Origin: BQJU01 sp965229635
Lineage (GTDB): Bacteria; Bacteroidota; Bacteroidia; Chitinophagales; Saprospiraceae
NCBI GenBank assembly: GCA_965229635.1
Contig: OZ245894.1
Span: 6,944,001-7,008,000, forward strand
DNA length: 64,000 nucleotides
Direction of reading: 5' to 3'
Shown piece after piece: positions 35,996-45,340 of the stretch. The position numbers and the translations under genes were made by a program. The notes under the pieces are model-generated. The model made no database searches and was not told where the DNA came from. It saw nothing but the letters and a program-made list of their open reading frames with translations. How positions within the stretch are numbered: the stretch's first letter is position 1; every line of letters begins with the position of its first letter.

Positions 35996-38344
35996 TTATG
36001 CCTTTTCGGGCAAAATAAATTCACGGCCAACAATGATTTCTGCAGCCAGCAATTCATCTGGTATGCCAAAAGCATTGACCAGCGCCCTTGCATCCTGACG
36101 AAGGGCACCACAAAGCTCATCCACCAAGTTGCGGATGGCTTTGGTTTTCACACCTGCGAGATAGTCTTTTTCTAAAAACCAACCCTTGTGTCGCTCAATG
36201 GTATGCAGGGCGTAGAGTTGACACAGCTTCCGCAGAATAGGTTGCAATTCACCATCCTCCTGTTCCTCAATGGCCTTCTGAAACTGTTCTAATACCACCC
36301 TTTCGATAAAGGCTTCGGCCAGCGCCAGCATATGGGTCTGACAAGCCAGTGCCGCATCAAATGCGTTATTGCCTTCCTTTACCAGGCCTCGAATGCGCTG
36401 CGCCAGCGAATAAAGCAAGCTCTTTTCACGGTACAGAAACGCATTAAAATGAAATTCGTCGCTCAACAGATGTGTCCGGTCTGTCGTGCGAATCACAATG
36501 GGATTCCGTTCACTAATGGCGGTACTCACTCGATCACCCAGGTAGCGCAACATGGCCCAGGTACCCTCTTCATGAAATTCCTTACGGAACTCCGAAAGAA
36601 CGCCCTTGGCCACCAACTGCATCAGCACAGTGTTGTCGCCTTCAAAAGTGGTGAAAATGTCGGAGTCGGCCTTCAGATCTGCAAAGCGGTTTTCTGCAAG
36701 GTAGCCCTTTCCGCCACAAGCCTCACGGCATTCCTGAATGGCTTCGGTAGTAAACCAGGTAGCATAAGCCTTCAGGCCGGCTGCCAGGGTTTCTATTTCT
36801 CGGATATCGTCTTCGGTTCGGTTCACATAGCGTTTGGAAAGGTAGGTAAGGGCAAAGTCCAGGGCGTAGGCTTTCGCCAAATGGGGCATGAGTCGGCGTT
36901 GATGGCTTTGATAATCCAACAACAGCATCTCCTGGCCACTTACATTATCGGCCGCAAATTGCCGACGACGCAGGCCATATTTCACAGCAATAGCCAAAGC
37001 AGATTTGGCAGCACTCAACCCGGCCCGGGGCACACAAACACGGCCACCAACCAGCGTACCTAACATGGTAAAGAAGCGCCGCGAAGGGTTCTCAATTGAA
37101 CTCGAATAGTGTCCATTCTCATCTATATCTCCAAAGCGATTGAGCAAATTTTCTTTTGGTACTCTGACCTGATTAAACCAAATCCGGCCATTGTCGACGC
37201 CATTCAGGCCCAGTTTATACCCACAGTCCTCCACCTCTACCCCCGGTAAAAGATTTCCTTCTTCATCGCGCATGGGTACCAGGATAGCGTGCACACCGTG
37301 ACTTTCTCCTTCCACTACCAACTGGGCAAAAACGGTTGCCATTCGCCCGTGTAGGGCATTGCCGATATACTCTTTTCCGGCTTGTCGGTGAGGAGTATTG
37401 ATCAGTAATTCCTGGGTATCATGATCGTAAACAGCAGTGGTTTCCAATCCTCTAACGTTGGAACCATGGCCCGTTTCGGTCATGGCAAAACACCCGGGCA
37501 GCTTTAGTTTGCCCACTTCTGTGAGGTATTTCTGGTGATGCTTTTCGGTGCCCAACCAGAGTATGCTGCCACCGAATAATCCAAATTGAACACCAAATTT
37601 GATGGCCAGGCTCAGATCGTGGTAGCCCAGCGTTTCAAAAACAGCCGCGTACAAACCCATATCATCTTTTCCCCCATTGGCTTTGGGATAGGATAAATTA
37701 CCCAATCCCTGTTCCGCCAGCAATTTACACCATGTCAACACCTGGTCACGGTACTCCGTTTTATTGCGCATCACCCGATAGCGGAAAACAGGGTCTCGTA
37801 ATATGGTTTTCACCTTATTGCGGATCTCAACATAGTCATCGTCCAGCAACTTTTGCAGCTTGTCTACCGGAAAACTAGTCTTGACCTCCTCCTCCCGCAA
37901 CAATGCCTCCTCGGCCTGTTCCGGAAATAAAATGCGATACGTCTCAACATTGACTAGCTTGAGTTCTTCCTCCAGTACTTCGAGCTGTTGACGTACGGCA
38001 GCCTGATCCCATTGCTGCCCTTTATCGATCGCTTCGGCAGCCATCTTCAGGCCAAGGTCTACGAGAGTGGTATCCTCTTTGTCGAGAAATTGTTTAGCCG
38101 CATGTCTCAGCTCGATCTCCCAGAATTTAAACATTTGCCGGGAAGGTGGATGCATAGGATTACTCCATCCGAGGAGTGTGGCTTTATCTTCACGGGTGAG
38201 AAAACTCAAATTATCGGCCTTTACTCGTAAAGCGGCAACTTCACTCGGTGTTAATACCCGATCGGACCAGGCAGCGTAGAAAAGCGGAAGCATCGCCATT
38301 ATGCCTGGCGAATAAACGGATTGAGGCTTGGGATTGATAGTCAT
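35996..38344 (-). CDS. Acyl-CoA oxidase/dehydrogenase family protein
   Basis: A 782-residue flavoprotein, twice the length of a usual acyl-CoA dehydrogenase (about 380). The central part has the FAD and substrate segments: CFAMTETGHGSNVRGLETTA, EYIGNALHGRMATVFAQL, CGYKLGLNGVDNGRIWF, and ECREACGGKGYL with TFEGDNTVLMQLVAKG. The extra N-terminal 150 residues and the long C-terminal helical domain follow the peroxisomal acyl-CoA oxidase layout. It oxidises acyl-CoA to trans-2-enoyl-CoA; whether the electrons go to oxygen or to an electron transfer flavoprotein cannot be told from sequence. It is transcribed alone. Confidence 0.87.
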   Translation of the reverse strand: MTINPKPQSVYSPGIMAMLPLFYAAWSDRVLTPSEVAALRVKADNLSFLTREDKATLLGWSNPMHPPSRQMFKFWEIELRHAAKQFLDKEDTTLVDLGLKMAAEAIDKGQQWDQAAVRQQLEVLEEELKLVNVETYRILFPEQAEEALLREEEVKTSFPVDKLQKLLDDDYVEIRNKVKTILRDPVFRYRVMRNKTEYRDQVLTWCKLLAEQGLGNLSYPKANGGKDDMGLYAAVFETLGYHDLSLAIKFGVQFGLFGGSILWLGTEKHHQKYLTEVGKLKLPGCFAMTETGHGSNVRGLETTAVYDHDTQELLINTPHRQAGKEYIGNALHGRMATVFAQLVVEGESHGVHAILVPMRDEEGNLLPGVEVEDCGYKLGLNGVDNGRIWFNQVRVPKENLLNRFGDIDENGHYSSSIENPSRRFFTMLGTLVGGRVCVPRAGLSAAKSALAIAVKYGLRRRQFAADNVSGQEMLLLDYQSHQRRLMPHLAKAYALDFALTYLSKRYVNRTEDDIREIETLAAGLKAYATWFTTEAIQECREACGGKGYLAENRFADLKADSDIFTTFEGDNTVLMQLVAKGVLSEFRKEFHEEGTWAMLRYLGDRVSTAISERNPIVIRTTDRTHLLSDEFHFNAFLYREKSLLYSLAQRIRGLVKEGNNAFDAALACQTHMLALAEAFIERVVLEQFQKAIEEQEDGELQPILRKLCQLYALHTIERHKGWFLEKDYLAGVKTKAIRNLVDELCGALRQDARALVNAFGIPDELLAAEIIVGREFILPEKA

Positions 38345-38435
38345 ATAATATCCTGATTATTGCTGATTTGTACACAATTTTTAAATTTAACAATTCCCTG
38401 GGTAACATTGTTGGTCAGCTACTTTCCAGTGTACA

Positions 38436-38470
38436 TAAAAAAAGGCCATCCTGATATTACAAGACAGCCT
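38436..38470 (-). terminator. Terminator after the glucosaminidase gene
   Basis: On the minus strand an 11-bp stem with some G-U pairs (AGGCTGTCTTG with CAGGATGGCCT) is followed by seven U. It lies about 40 bases past the stop at 38508. Confidence 0.7.
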
Positions 38471-38507
38471 ATCTACAGTAGAAAACCACTTAAGGAGTAT
38501 ATTTATT

Positions 38508-39332
38508 TTAAAAAGAATTATCCAGATTGTACAGCTGGAACTTTTCAATCACATCAATCAACTGTTGCTCGTAGATCGAGCCATGTCCCAGTCCGGCTTT
38601 GGTGAGCGCACCTGCCCACTTCTTGTAGCTTTGGCCGTTGTCCAGCAAATCGGTATGTTCCTGTGCAATAAAAAGACTGTGAGCCCGCCAATTGGCCCAG
38701 GCACTGTCAAACGATTTGCCACCAAGTGGTGCCCCAAAGTGATTATTTTGATCGCGGGCAGCGGGCGTTTTGCCGGCCCGGCTCTCCAGAATGGCTTGTC
38801 CCAACTTAACACTGGCCGGGATGCCAAATTTCTCCATCTCAGCGCGCGCCACCCTCGCAAAGCGATCAATGTAAGCCTTGACCACCTCATCGTCCGGAAG
38901 ATCAACTTTTTTGTTGACCGGTTTTGTTTCCTTAAAACTGATCGTTTGGGCTACCCCCATCTGATCTACCTTTGGTTCGTCACTTTCTGAACTGCTCCCC
39001 ATGATCCCGGCCAGAGGCGCTTTCATATTGATGGAAAACTGAATGTCTTTTTTGGTCAAAATAAAAAGTGTCAATGCCGCCAGACCAATCCGAAACCAGG
39101 GCATTCTCATGCGTCCACTGCCTCCGCTAATGACTTGAAACACCTGATATTTGAGTGCCACAAAAAGTCGCCACAATCCGGCCAGAAGTCTGCGGATTAA
39201 CAGGGCAAAATCAAAAATCGGGAACGATCCTCCGGAGCCCCAACCCTGCATTTTCTGCTGCTTGCTACCCATTGGATTCTTCCGGCCACCGTGATTGCCC
39301 ATTTGACGATTTGTTGAATATTCTGGTTTCAT
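38508..39332 (-). CDS. Membrane-anchored glucosaminidase-domain protein
   Basis: The start MKPEYSTNRQMGN (complement of 39330-39332) gives 274 residues; the frame is open 14 codons upstream. A basic, Gly/Gln-rich cytoplasmic region is followed by one transmembrane helix (about residue 85-103, FRIGLAALTLFILT). The outer part holds a peptidoglycan glucosaminidase domain (about 150-274) with the catalytic Glu in AILESRAGKTPAAR and conserved NNHFGAPLGGKSFDSAWANWRAH (the motif is longer; only its key ends matter). It probably cuts peptidoglycan glycan strands during growth, as FlgJ-like or LytG-like enzymes do. It diverges from the LexA-like gene with a 138-base gap. Confidence 0.85.
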   Translation of the reverse strand: MKPEYSTNRQMGNHGGRKNPMGSKQQKMQGWGSGGSFPIFDFALLIRRLLAGLWRLFVALKYQVFQVISGGSGRMRMPWFRIGLAALTLFILTKKDIQFSINMKAPLAGIMGSSSESDEPKVDQMGVAQTISFKETKPVNKKVDLPDDEVVKAYIDRFARVARAEMEKFGIPASVKLGQAILESRAGKTPAARDQNNHFGAPLGGKSFDSAWANWRAHSLFIAQEHTDLLDNGQSYKKWAGALTKAGLGHGSIYEQQLIDVIEKFQLYNLDNSF

Positions 39333-39425
39333 ACTTACTGATTTTAGGCAACTTTTTGTATTTTCACCCTCCAAGTTGCAATATTACGATTGATTTAATG
39401 TCTTGATACAACAAATTTAAAACAA

Positions 39426-39463
39426 TTGGTTTTTAAAACCAAATATTTTAAACAATTTTGTTT
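39426..39463. promoter_or_regulatory. Candidate operator palindromes
   Basis: Two AT-rich palindromes lie just before the ATG at 39471: TTGGTTTTTAAAACCAA (39426-39442, 8-bp arms) and AAACAATTTTGTTT (39450-39463, 6-bp arms). Such symmetric sites next to a helix-turn-helix repressor gene suggest autoregulation. Confidence 0.4.
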
Positions 39464-39470
39464 TACACAA

Positions 39471-40190
39471 ATGGGCGATTTTTCACAAAACATTGTCAAC
39501 CAGCGATTTAAAATCGTATTTAATACGCTCGAAGCGCACAATCTGATACGTGGTAAATCTGACATAGCCAAAAAGCTGGGTACTTACAATCACGTCATCA
39601 ATAGCATCCTCAAAGGACAGCGCAATATTACCGTAGATCAGTTGTCAGCCTTGTTTGACCACTACGGGATCAACGCCAATTATTTGTTTGGAAATAGCGA
39701 GGATATGTTTCTCGATTCGGCCGATGTGCCCAACAGTCTGCCCACCCGATCGATGGACGAAAAACAACAGGGTGGACGCGAAAACATTACCCTGGTTCCG
39801 GCGCGAGCGGTGGCCGGTTATGCCCTCGATCACGATGATGACGAATACCTGCAAAACCTGCAGAAGTTTTCCATCCCCAACATGAGTGGCAGCCTGATTG
39901 CCTTTGAGATCAATGGTGACAGCATGATGCCAACCATTACCAATGGAGATATAGTAGTGTGTGAAAATGTAGAACGCGATACTCCTCTACGGGACAACCA
40001 CGTGTACGTAGTGGTCACCGATGTAGTGGTCGCCAAACGCATTCAGCAAATTCGCAACGGCAATGAGATCAACTCGCTACGACTGATTTCAGATAATGAT
40101 GCGGTGTACAAACCGTACGAAGTTTCGCTGGAGGACATCAGACAGATTTTAAAGGTTAAATGCCGATTGACCGCCTACGCCATTAGCTAG
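39471..40190 (+). CDS. LexA-like regulator (HTH plus S24 peptidase domain)
   Basis: The start MGDFSQNIVNQRF at 39471 gives 239 residues; the open extension upstream overlaps the palindromes and is unlikely to be used. Residues about 8-75 are an XRE-type helix-turn-helix (DIAKKLGTYNHVINSILKG). The C-terminal half is an S24 (LexA/CI) domain with a complete self-cleavage set: Ala 115-Gly 116 as the cut site in ARAVAGYA, Ser 151 in NGDSMMPTI and Lys 189 in VVVAKRIQQ. It could be a damage-responsive or general repressor. No phage genes lie nearby, which argues for a host regulator. It is divergent from the glucosaminidase gene. Confidence 0.85.
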   Translation: MGDFSQNIVNQRFKIVFNTLEAHNLIRGKSDIAKKLGTYNHVINSILKGQRNITVDQLSALFDHYGINANYLFGNSEDMFLDSADVPNSLPTRSMDEKQQGGRENITLVPARAVAGYALDHDDDEYLQNLQKFSIPNMSGSLIAFEINGDSMMPTITNGDIVVCENVERDTPLRDNHVYVVVTDVVVAKRIQQIRNGNEINSLRLISDNDAVYKPYEVSLEDIRQILKVKCRLTAYAIS

Positions 40191-40285
40191 GTCTTGACCA
40201 CCTCAATCAATTCCTTTCCCGCAACTTAATGCTTTTCACAATGTTTCATTGAAAAGAATATTCTCTCTATTCAAACCAACAATTT

Positions 40286-42358
40286 ATGCCCTCACCTTAC
40301 ATGAACCGCCTGCAATTCGAAACCAGTCCGTACCTGTTACAGCACGCCCACAATCCCGTCAACTGGTTTGCCTGGAAACCGGAAGCCTTTGAAAAAGCCA
40401 AACGCGAAGACAAACCCATTTTGGTCAGTATCGGATACTCTACCTGCCACTGGTGCCACGTCATGGAACGGGAATCTTTTGAGGATGAGTCCGTGGCCAA
40501 TTTTATGAACAAACACTTTATCAATATCAAGGTGGACCGGGAGGAACGGCCCGATGTGGATCAAATCTATATGGAGGCTTGTCAAATCATCTCTGGAGCA
40601 GGCGGCTGGCCGTTGAACTGTTTTCTCACTCCTGATGGAAGGCCTTTTTATGCTGGCACCTACTTCCCGCCACGGCCTATGCACAATCGTCCATCCTGGC
40701 TACAGCTTTTGCAAAATATGGCCGGTGCCTACCAGCAAAAACGCGACGTGGTAGAGGAACAAGCCAATCGCCTGATGGACATCATTGATGGGTCAGCAAA
40801 TACTTTTGTACAAAAACTCGACGAGGACGCACCTGATCAATCCAATTTTACACCGGAACAGATGACAGCTATATTTGAAAACCTCTATCAGCGGGCCGAT
40901 AAAAAAGAGGGAGGGTTTGGCGGTGCGCCCAAATTTCCTTCTACCATGGCGCTGCAATACTTTTTGGATTATCATGCCCGTACGGGAAACGAAAAAGCGC
41001 TGGAACACCTCACTTTGTCCCTGCATAAGATGATCCGCGGTGGTATCTATGACCAGATCGGCGGTGGGTTTGCCCGCTATGCCACCGATAATGCCTGGCT
41101 GGTACCCCATTTTGAAAAAATGCTCTACGACAACGCCCTGCTGGTGAGCCTGATGGCCAAAACCTACAAGCTGACCAAAGATCCCCTGCTCAAACGAACC
41201 ATTGAGGAGACCCTGGATTTTATACAGCGGGAAATGACCAGCAAGGAAGGAGGCTTCTACGCCGCCCTTGATGCTGACTCAGAAGGCGTAGAAGGTAAAT
41301 TTTACGTTTGGGATAAATCCGAAATTGATGAGGTACTCGGAAAAGACGCCGAGTTATTTAATGCCTTTTATCAGGTAACCGAATCAGGCAACTGGGAAGA
41401 AAAAAATATCCTGTGGAGGCCCGATTCCGAAGCTACATTTGCCGAAAGGCAAAAAAAGCTAAGTGTGGAGGAATTGCATCAACGGTTGCAACAAAACCGG
41501 AAAAAATTGCTGAAAGCCAGAAGTCAACGCATTCGCCCTGGACTCGACGACAAAATTCTACTCAACTGGAATGCCCTGCAATGTTCGGCCTATGCTCATG
41601 CTGCCTCGGCACTGCAAAACGAGACGTACAAAACGATCGCAAGACAAAACCTGCAATTTCTCCTCACCAAATTTCAGCAAGAGGACGGTCCTGCGCTATA
41701 CCATACTTATAAGGATGGCGTTGCTCAGTACGATGCATTTTTGGATGACTACGCTTTTCTCATTGGCGCTCTGCTTGATGTATACGAGCTCCATTTTGAT
41801 CGTACCCATATCCAAATCGCTGATCAGCTGACACAATACGTGCTGGATCAATTTTTGGATGAAGACAAGCAGTTGTTTTATTTCACCGCTAAATCGCAAC
41901 AGGACATCGTTACCCGCCGCAAAGATTTGTACGATTCTGCCATTCCTTCCGGAAATTCTGCAATGGTGCACAACCTGATGCGGCTGAGTATCATTCTCGG
42001 GAAGGATGAATATGGAAACCTGGCCCGAAAGATGCTGTTGAGCACCAAGGATGCCGTCACAAAACACGCTCCATCATTCGCTCTCTGGGCCAATGCCATG
42101 TTAATGGAAGCTTATGCCGTAAATGAATTGGCCATATTAGGAAATGATGCCCATGCTCTGGCCACCGAGCTCGACACTTATTACCTGCCTAATCGAATAC
42201 TGATGGCAACGGAAGAACCCTTCGACAAATATCCTTTGTTTAGCGATCGCTTCCCGAAGAATGACACCTTAATATATGTGTGTCAGAACTTCGCCTGCCG
42301 ATTGCCCGTTAAGACGGTGAAGGAAGCGTTGGAGATGGTCGGCCATCGACCCCGGTAA
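40286..42358 (+). CDS. YyaL/SSP411-like protein (thioredoxin plus six-hairpin domain)
   Basis: A 690-residue cytoplasmic protein of the DUF255 family. The N-terminal thioredoxin-like domain starts with the signature NRLQFETSPYLLQHAHNPV and has the CXXC motif Cys 54-Cys 57 in STCHWCHVM. The rest is a six-hairpin glycosidase-like toroid (GGIYDQIGGGFARYATD, VPHFEKMLYDNALL, DGVAQYDAFLDDYAFL). Homologues exist from bacteria to humans (SPATA20); the activity is not established. Start may be at Met 6. It is transcribed alone, 95 bases past the LexA-like gene. Confidence 0.9.
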   Translation: MPSPYMNRLQFETSPYLLQHAHNPVNWFAWKPEAFEKAKREDKPILVSIGYSTCHWCHVMERESFEDESVANFMNKHFINIKVDREERPDVDQIYMEACQIISGAGGWPLNCFLTPDGRPFYAGTYFPPRPMHNRPSWLQLLQNMAGAYQQKRDVVEEQANRLMDIIDGSANTFVQKLDEDAPDQSNFTPEQMTAIFENLYQRADKKEGGFGGAPKFPSTMALQYFLDYHARTGNEKALEHLTLSLHKMIRGGIYDQIGGGFARYATDNAWLVPHFEKMLYDNALLVSLMAKTYKLTKDPLLKRTIEETLDFIQREMTSKEGGFYAALDADSEGVEGKFYVWDKSEIDEVLGKDAELFNAFYQVTESGNWEEKNILWRPDSEATFAERQKKLSVEELHQRLQQNRKKLLKARSQRIRPGLDDKILLNWNALQCSAYAHAASALQNETYKTIARQNLQFLLTKFQQEDGPALYHTYKDGVAQYDAFLDDYAFLIGALLDVYELHFDRTHIQIADQLTQYVLDQFLDEDKQLFYFTAKSQQDIVTRRKDLYDSAIPSGNSAMVHNLMRLSIILGKDEYGNLARKMLLSTKDAVTKHAPSFALWANAMLMEAYAVNELAILGNDAHALATELDTYYLPNRILMATEEPFDKYPLFSDRFPKNDTLIYVCQNFACRLPVKTVKEALEMVGHRPR

Positions 42359-42547
42359 TTTGAAGGTTTTTTAGTTTGTTCGGCCAGAAAACAAGTGTTC
42401 GGTGGCATACAATTTTGACAAAAAACGGTCAATTTAGACAACAATTCCTCACATTTAACAGTCTTTCTAATAAAGCGATACAAAACGGAAGGCTGGCATT
42501 TGAAAAAAAACGCTTATTTTACTGGTGCTTATTTAAAATACAGGTTC

Positions 42548-43513
42548 ATGAAATACTTCTACCTTATCGCGCTGACTTTGACAACCCACCTGGTGCTGGC
42601 CCAGCAACCTTCCCATTACAGTATGTATATGCTCAACCAGTTTGTCTGGAATCCCGCATACGCCGGGATGGACAACTCGCTCAGCATCACCGGGGTGTAT
42701 CGCAGCCAATGGGTAGGACTGGAGGGTAGCCCCGTTACTCAAAATATCAATGCCCATATGCCGCTTTATATATTGAGTGGCGGTGTAGGGTTGAACCTCG
42801 AAAATGACCAGTTGGGCGCTCAACGTCTGACCAAGATCAACCTTTCTTATAATTTCCAGCGTGATCTTGGATCCGGAATTCTTTCTTTGGGCGCCAGAGC
42901 CGGTATCGTCCAGCGATCGCTGGACGGCAGCCAAATCCTGACTCCGGATGGAGAATATACTGAACCTGGTGTTCCCATTAATCACAACGATGATTTGCTC
43001 TCGGCCGAAGAGGTCAGCGGCAGCGTCAATACCTTTAGTGTGGGCGTATATTATCAGTCAGAAAAACTCGAAGGAGGCATCACGGTAAGCAACATTACGG
43101 AGCCCAGTGCAGATTTAGGTAATCTTAAATTGCAGTTGGTTCGCCATTATTTTTTTACCTTTGGGATGCATTTTGATTTGAGTTCAAGTTTAACGATCCA
43201 CCCATCTGTTCTCGTGCGTTCGGATCTGATCCAAACACAAACAGATTTTTCCACAATTGTTCGTTACAACGACAATATATTCGGAGGGGCATCGTTTAGA
43301 GGATATAATTCAAATAGTATAGATGCGCTCGTCCTGCTTGCGGGGCTCAAACTGAGTGAAAATATTACGCTGGCTTATGCCTATGACCTGACTTTATCAG
43401 GACTGCGTACAGTAAACAGCGGCTCTCATGAGATCATGTTGAATTACAACCTCAACAAAATCATCGGGGCCGGAAGACCGCCAAAGATTATCTACAATCC
43501 CCGGTCACTCTAA
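42548..43513 (+). CDS. porP: PorP/SprF family type IX secretion membrane protein
   Basis: The start MKYFYLIALTL at 42548 gives 321 residues with a signal peptide ending VLAQQ. The family signature follows at once: QPSHYSMYMLNQFVWNPAYAGM. The rest is a strand-rich outer-membrane barrel, about 14 strands, with GGVGLNLENDQLGAQ and YAYDLTLSGLR. In Porphyromonas PorP links the type IX machinery to the outer membrane; in Flavobacterium SprF is needed to secrete the adhesin SprB. It lies upstream of gldK with 285 bases between, so it has its own transcript or shares a long leader. Confidence 0.9.
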   Translation: MKYFYLIALTLTTHLVLAQQPSHYSMYMLNQFVWNPAYAGMDNSLSITGVYRSQWVGLEGSPVTQNINAHMPLYILSGGVGLNLENDQLGAQRLTKINLSYNFQRDLGSGILSLGARAGIVQRSLDGSQILTPDGEYTEPGVPINHNDDLLSAEEVSGSVNTFSVGVYYQSEKLEGGITVSNITEPSADLGNLKLQLVRHYFFTFGMHFDLSSSLTIHPSVLVRSDLIQTQTDFSTIVRYNDNIFGGASFRGYNSNSIDALVLLAGLKLSENITLAYAYDLTLSGLRTVNSGSHEIMLNYNLNKIIGAGRPPKIIYNPRSL

Positions 43514-43714
43514 CAAACTACTCCTAAATCATTATGAGAAGGCAATTGCCGTAATTTCTTATAGAAAACGGCGATGAAATAACTAAAACCTGCACTTTTG
43601 AAATGTCAATTGGCAGGGATTATAATTATTGTATTGGATACGCTATGTAATGGGCGCTTGTTGATGGTAGGTATGTTAAACTTTGGCACCTTGCCTACAA
43701 AAATGAAAAATTAA

Positions 43715-43746
43715 TTTTTGTAAAACTGGTAAACAGCCTATATTTA
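43715..43746 (+). promoter_or_regulatory. Candidate gldK promoter
   Basis: TTTTTG (43715-43720) and TATATTTA (43739-43746) fit the Bacteroidota -33 TTTG and -7 TAnnTTTG pattern (seven of eight bases) with an 18-base spacer. Transcription would start about 45 bases before the gldK ATG. Confidence 0.5.
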
Positions 43747-43798
43747 CGAGCGCTAAAAAAGATCATACTTTATTCTGAAGGAAAACTCGGGTGTTAAC

Positions 43799-45040
43799 AT
43801 GAAAAAATTATCAAAAATTGCACTGGTACTACTGGTGCTTGTGATCGCTTCATGCGGCAGACGTGAGAACGGCCAATTGGTTGGAGTTTTGGACCGTCCC
43901 GCATGGAAAGGCATTAATCCCTATGGCATGGTATATGTTCCTTCCGGAACATTACACATCGGTCCCAGTGACCAAGACATTAGCAACACCTTCGTTCAGC
44001 GACAGAAATCAATTTCTATTCAGGGCTTTTACATGGATGAGACGGAAATTACCAACAATGAGTACCGTCAGTTCGTGAATTGGGTAAGAGACTCAATCGC
44101 CCACTCCTATCTCGACCACTATTATGAAACAACTGATGGTGATGAGAATATCGACTGGGAGTACGAAATTGACTGGCAAGACGAAACCCTGGAAGATATG
44201 TACTATCAGGGTGACGATCGTTTCGCCGGTAAACGCGAGCTGGATGTAAGCAAGCTAGTTTATGAGTACGAATGGTACGACTGGAAGAAAGCGGCTGCCG
44301 ACCGGGGTAACTCTCCACGCAGTGCCTTTATCCAGCGCAAAAAAGTAAACATTTATCCAGACACACTGGTTTGGATTCGTGACTTCTCTTATTCCTACAA
44401 CGAGCCAATGGCCCGTAACTACTTCTGGCACCCTGCCTTTGATGATTACCCAGTAGTGGGTATCGACTGGCACACGGCTAATGCCTTCAGTTACTGGCGT
44501 ACCAAGCTCTGGAATACCTATCAGCAAACCCGCGGTGACGGGGTAAATTCGGAAGATTTCCGTTTGCCTACCGAGCACGAGTGGGAATACGCTGCCCGCG
44601 GTGGTCACGATCTGGCTCCATTCCCTTGGGGTGGTTACTACATCCGCAACGCAAAAGGATGTTTGCTGGCTAACTTTAAGCCTGGCCGTGGTAACTATCC
44701 GGAAGATGGTGGTCAGTATACCGTAAGAGCAGACGCCTACTACCCCAATGATTATGGCCTGTACAACATGTCGGGCAACGTATCTGAGTGGACCAGCTCT
44801 GCCTTCTACGAAAATGCTTATTCCTTCATCCACGACCTGAACCCTGACATCCGCTACGATGCCAAGGACGACGATCCGGAAGCTTATAAGCGTAAGGTGA
44901 TCAGAGGTGGATCATGGAAAGATATTATGCACTACCTGCAAACCGGTGTTCGTCACTGGGAATACCAGGACACAACCAAATCTTACGTAGGATTCCGTTG
45001 TGCACTGACCTTCCTCGGACGCTCAATCAACGACTTCTAA
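43799..45040 (+). CDS. gldK: Type IX secretion lipoprotein GldK
   Basis: A 413-residue outer-membrane lipoprotein of the type IX ring (GldK/PorK). The lipobox VIASC has its Cys at 19. The mature protein is an FGE-sulfatase-fold domain: MDETEITNNEYRQFVNW, FRLPTEHEWEYAARGG, LYNMSGNVSEW and VIRGGSWKD. The copper-binding cysteines of true formylglycine enzymes are absent (the region reads GGSWKDIMHYLQTGVRH), as expected for the structural GldK/GldJ branch. With GldN it forms the periplasmic ring below the outer membrane. A strong terminator follows it, before gldL. Confidence 0.93.
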   Translation: MKKLSKIALVLLVLVIASCGRRENGQLVGVLDRPAWKGINPYGMVYVPSGTLHIGPSDQDISNTFVQRQKSISIQGFYMDETEITNNEYRQFVNWVRDSIAHSYLDHYYETTDGDENIDWEYEIDWQDETLEDMYYQGDDRFAGKRELDVSKLVYEYEWYDWKKAAADRGNSPRSAFIQRKKVNIYPDTLVWIRDFSYSYNEPMARNYFWHPAFDDYPVVGIDWHTANAFSYWRTKLWNTYQQTRGDGVNSEDFRLPTEHEWEYAARGGHDLAPFPWGGYYIRNAKGCLLANFKPGRGNYPEDGGQYTVRADAYYPNDYGLYNMSGNVSEWTSSAFYENAYSFIHDLNPDIRYDAKDDDPEAYKRKVIRGGSWKDIMHYLQTGVRHWEYQDTTKSYVGFRCALTFLGRSINDF

Positions 45041-45055
45041 AACAAGTCATCATAC

Positions 45056-45098
45056 AACAAAGAAGGATACTGTTCGCGCAGTATCCTTCTTTGTTTTT
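45056..45098 (+). terminator. Strong terminator between gldK and gldL
   Basis: A perfect 17-bp stem (AACAAAGAAGGATACTG and its complement) with the stable loop TTCGCG, followed by TTT. It lies 15 bases past the gldK stop and would uncouple gldK from gldLMN. Confidence 0.85.
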
Positions 45099-45340
45099 AC
45101 CCACTCTGAAAATGACCTCCGATCGGGCGAAACCCCTGATTTTAGTCCCGAATTCCCTAGTAAAACCTGCCGAAAAATATTTTTTTCATTTTTTTTTACC
45201 GGGAAGTGTTACTTTTTTTTGCCCTCGCATTATGTAGGTGGGTCAAAAGCCCGAGAATTTTTTCGAAGCGTATCCAATTAGGAAAAATTGCTTCAATTTT
45301 AATAAATAGATTAGCTAACCACTAAAAACGATTTAGCAAA

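Noticed and set aside
39471..40190. Prophage repressor marking an integrated phage
   Set aside because: No integrase, structural or lysis genes lie around it; neighbours are ordinary chromosomal genes.
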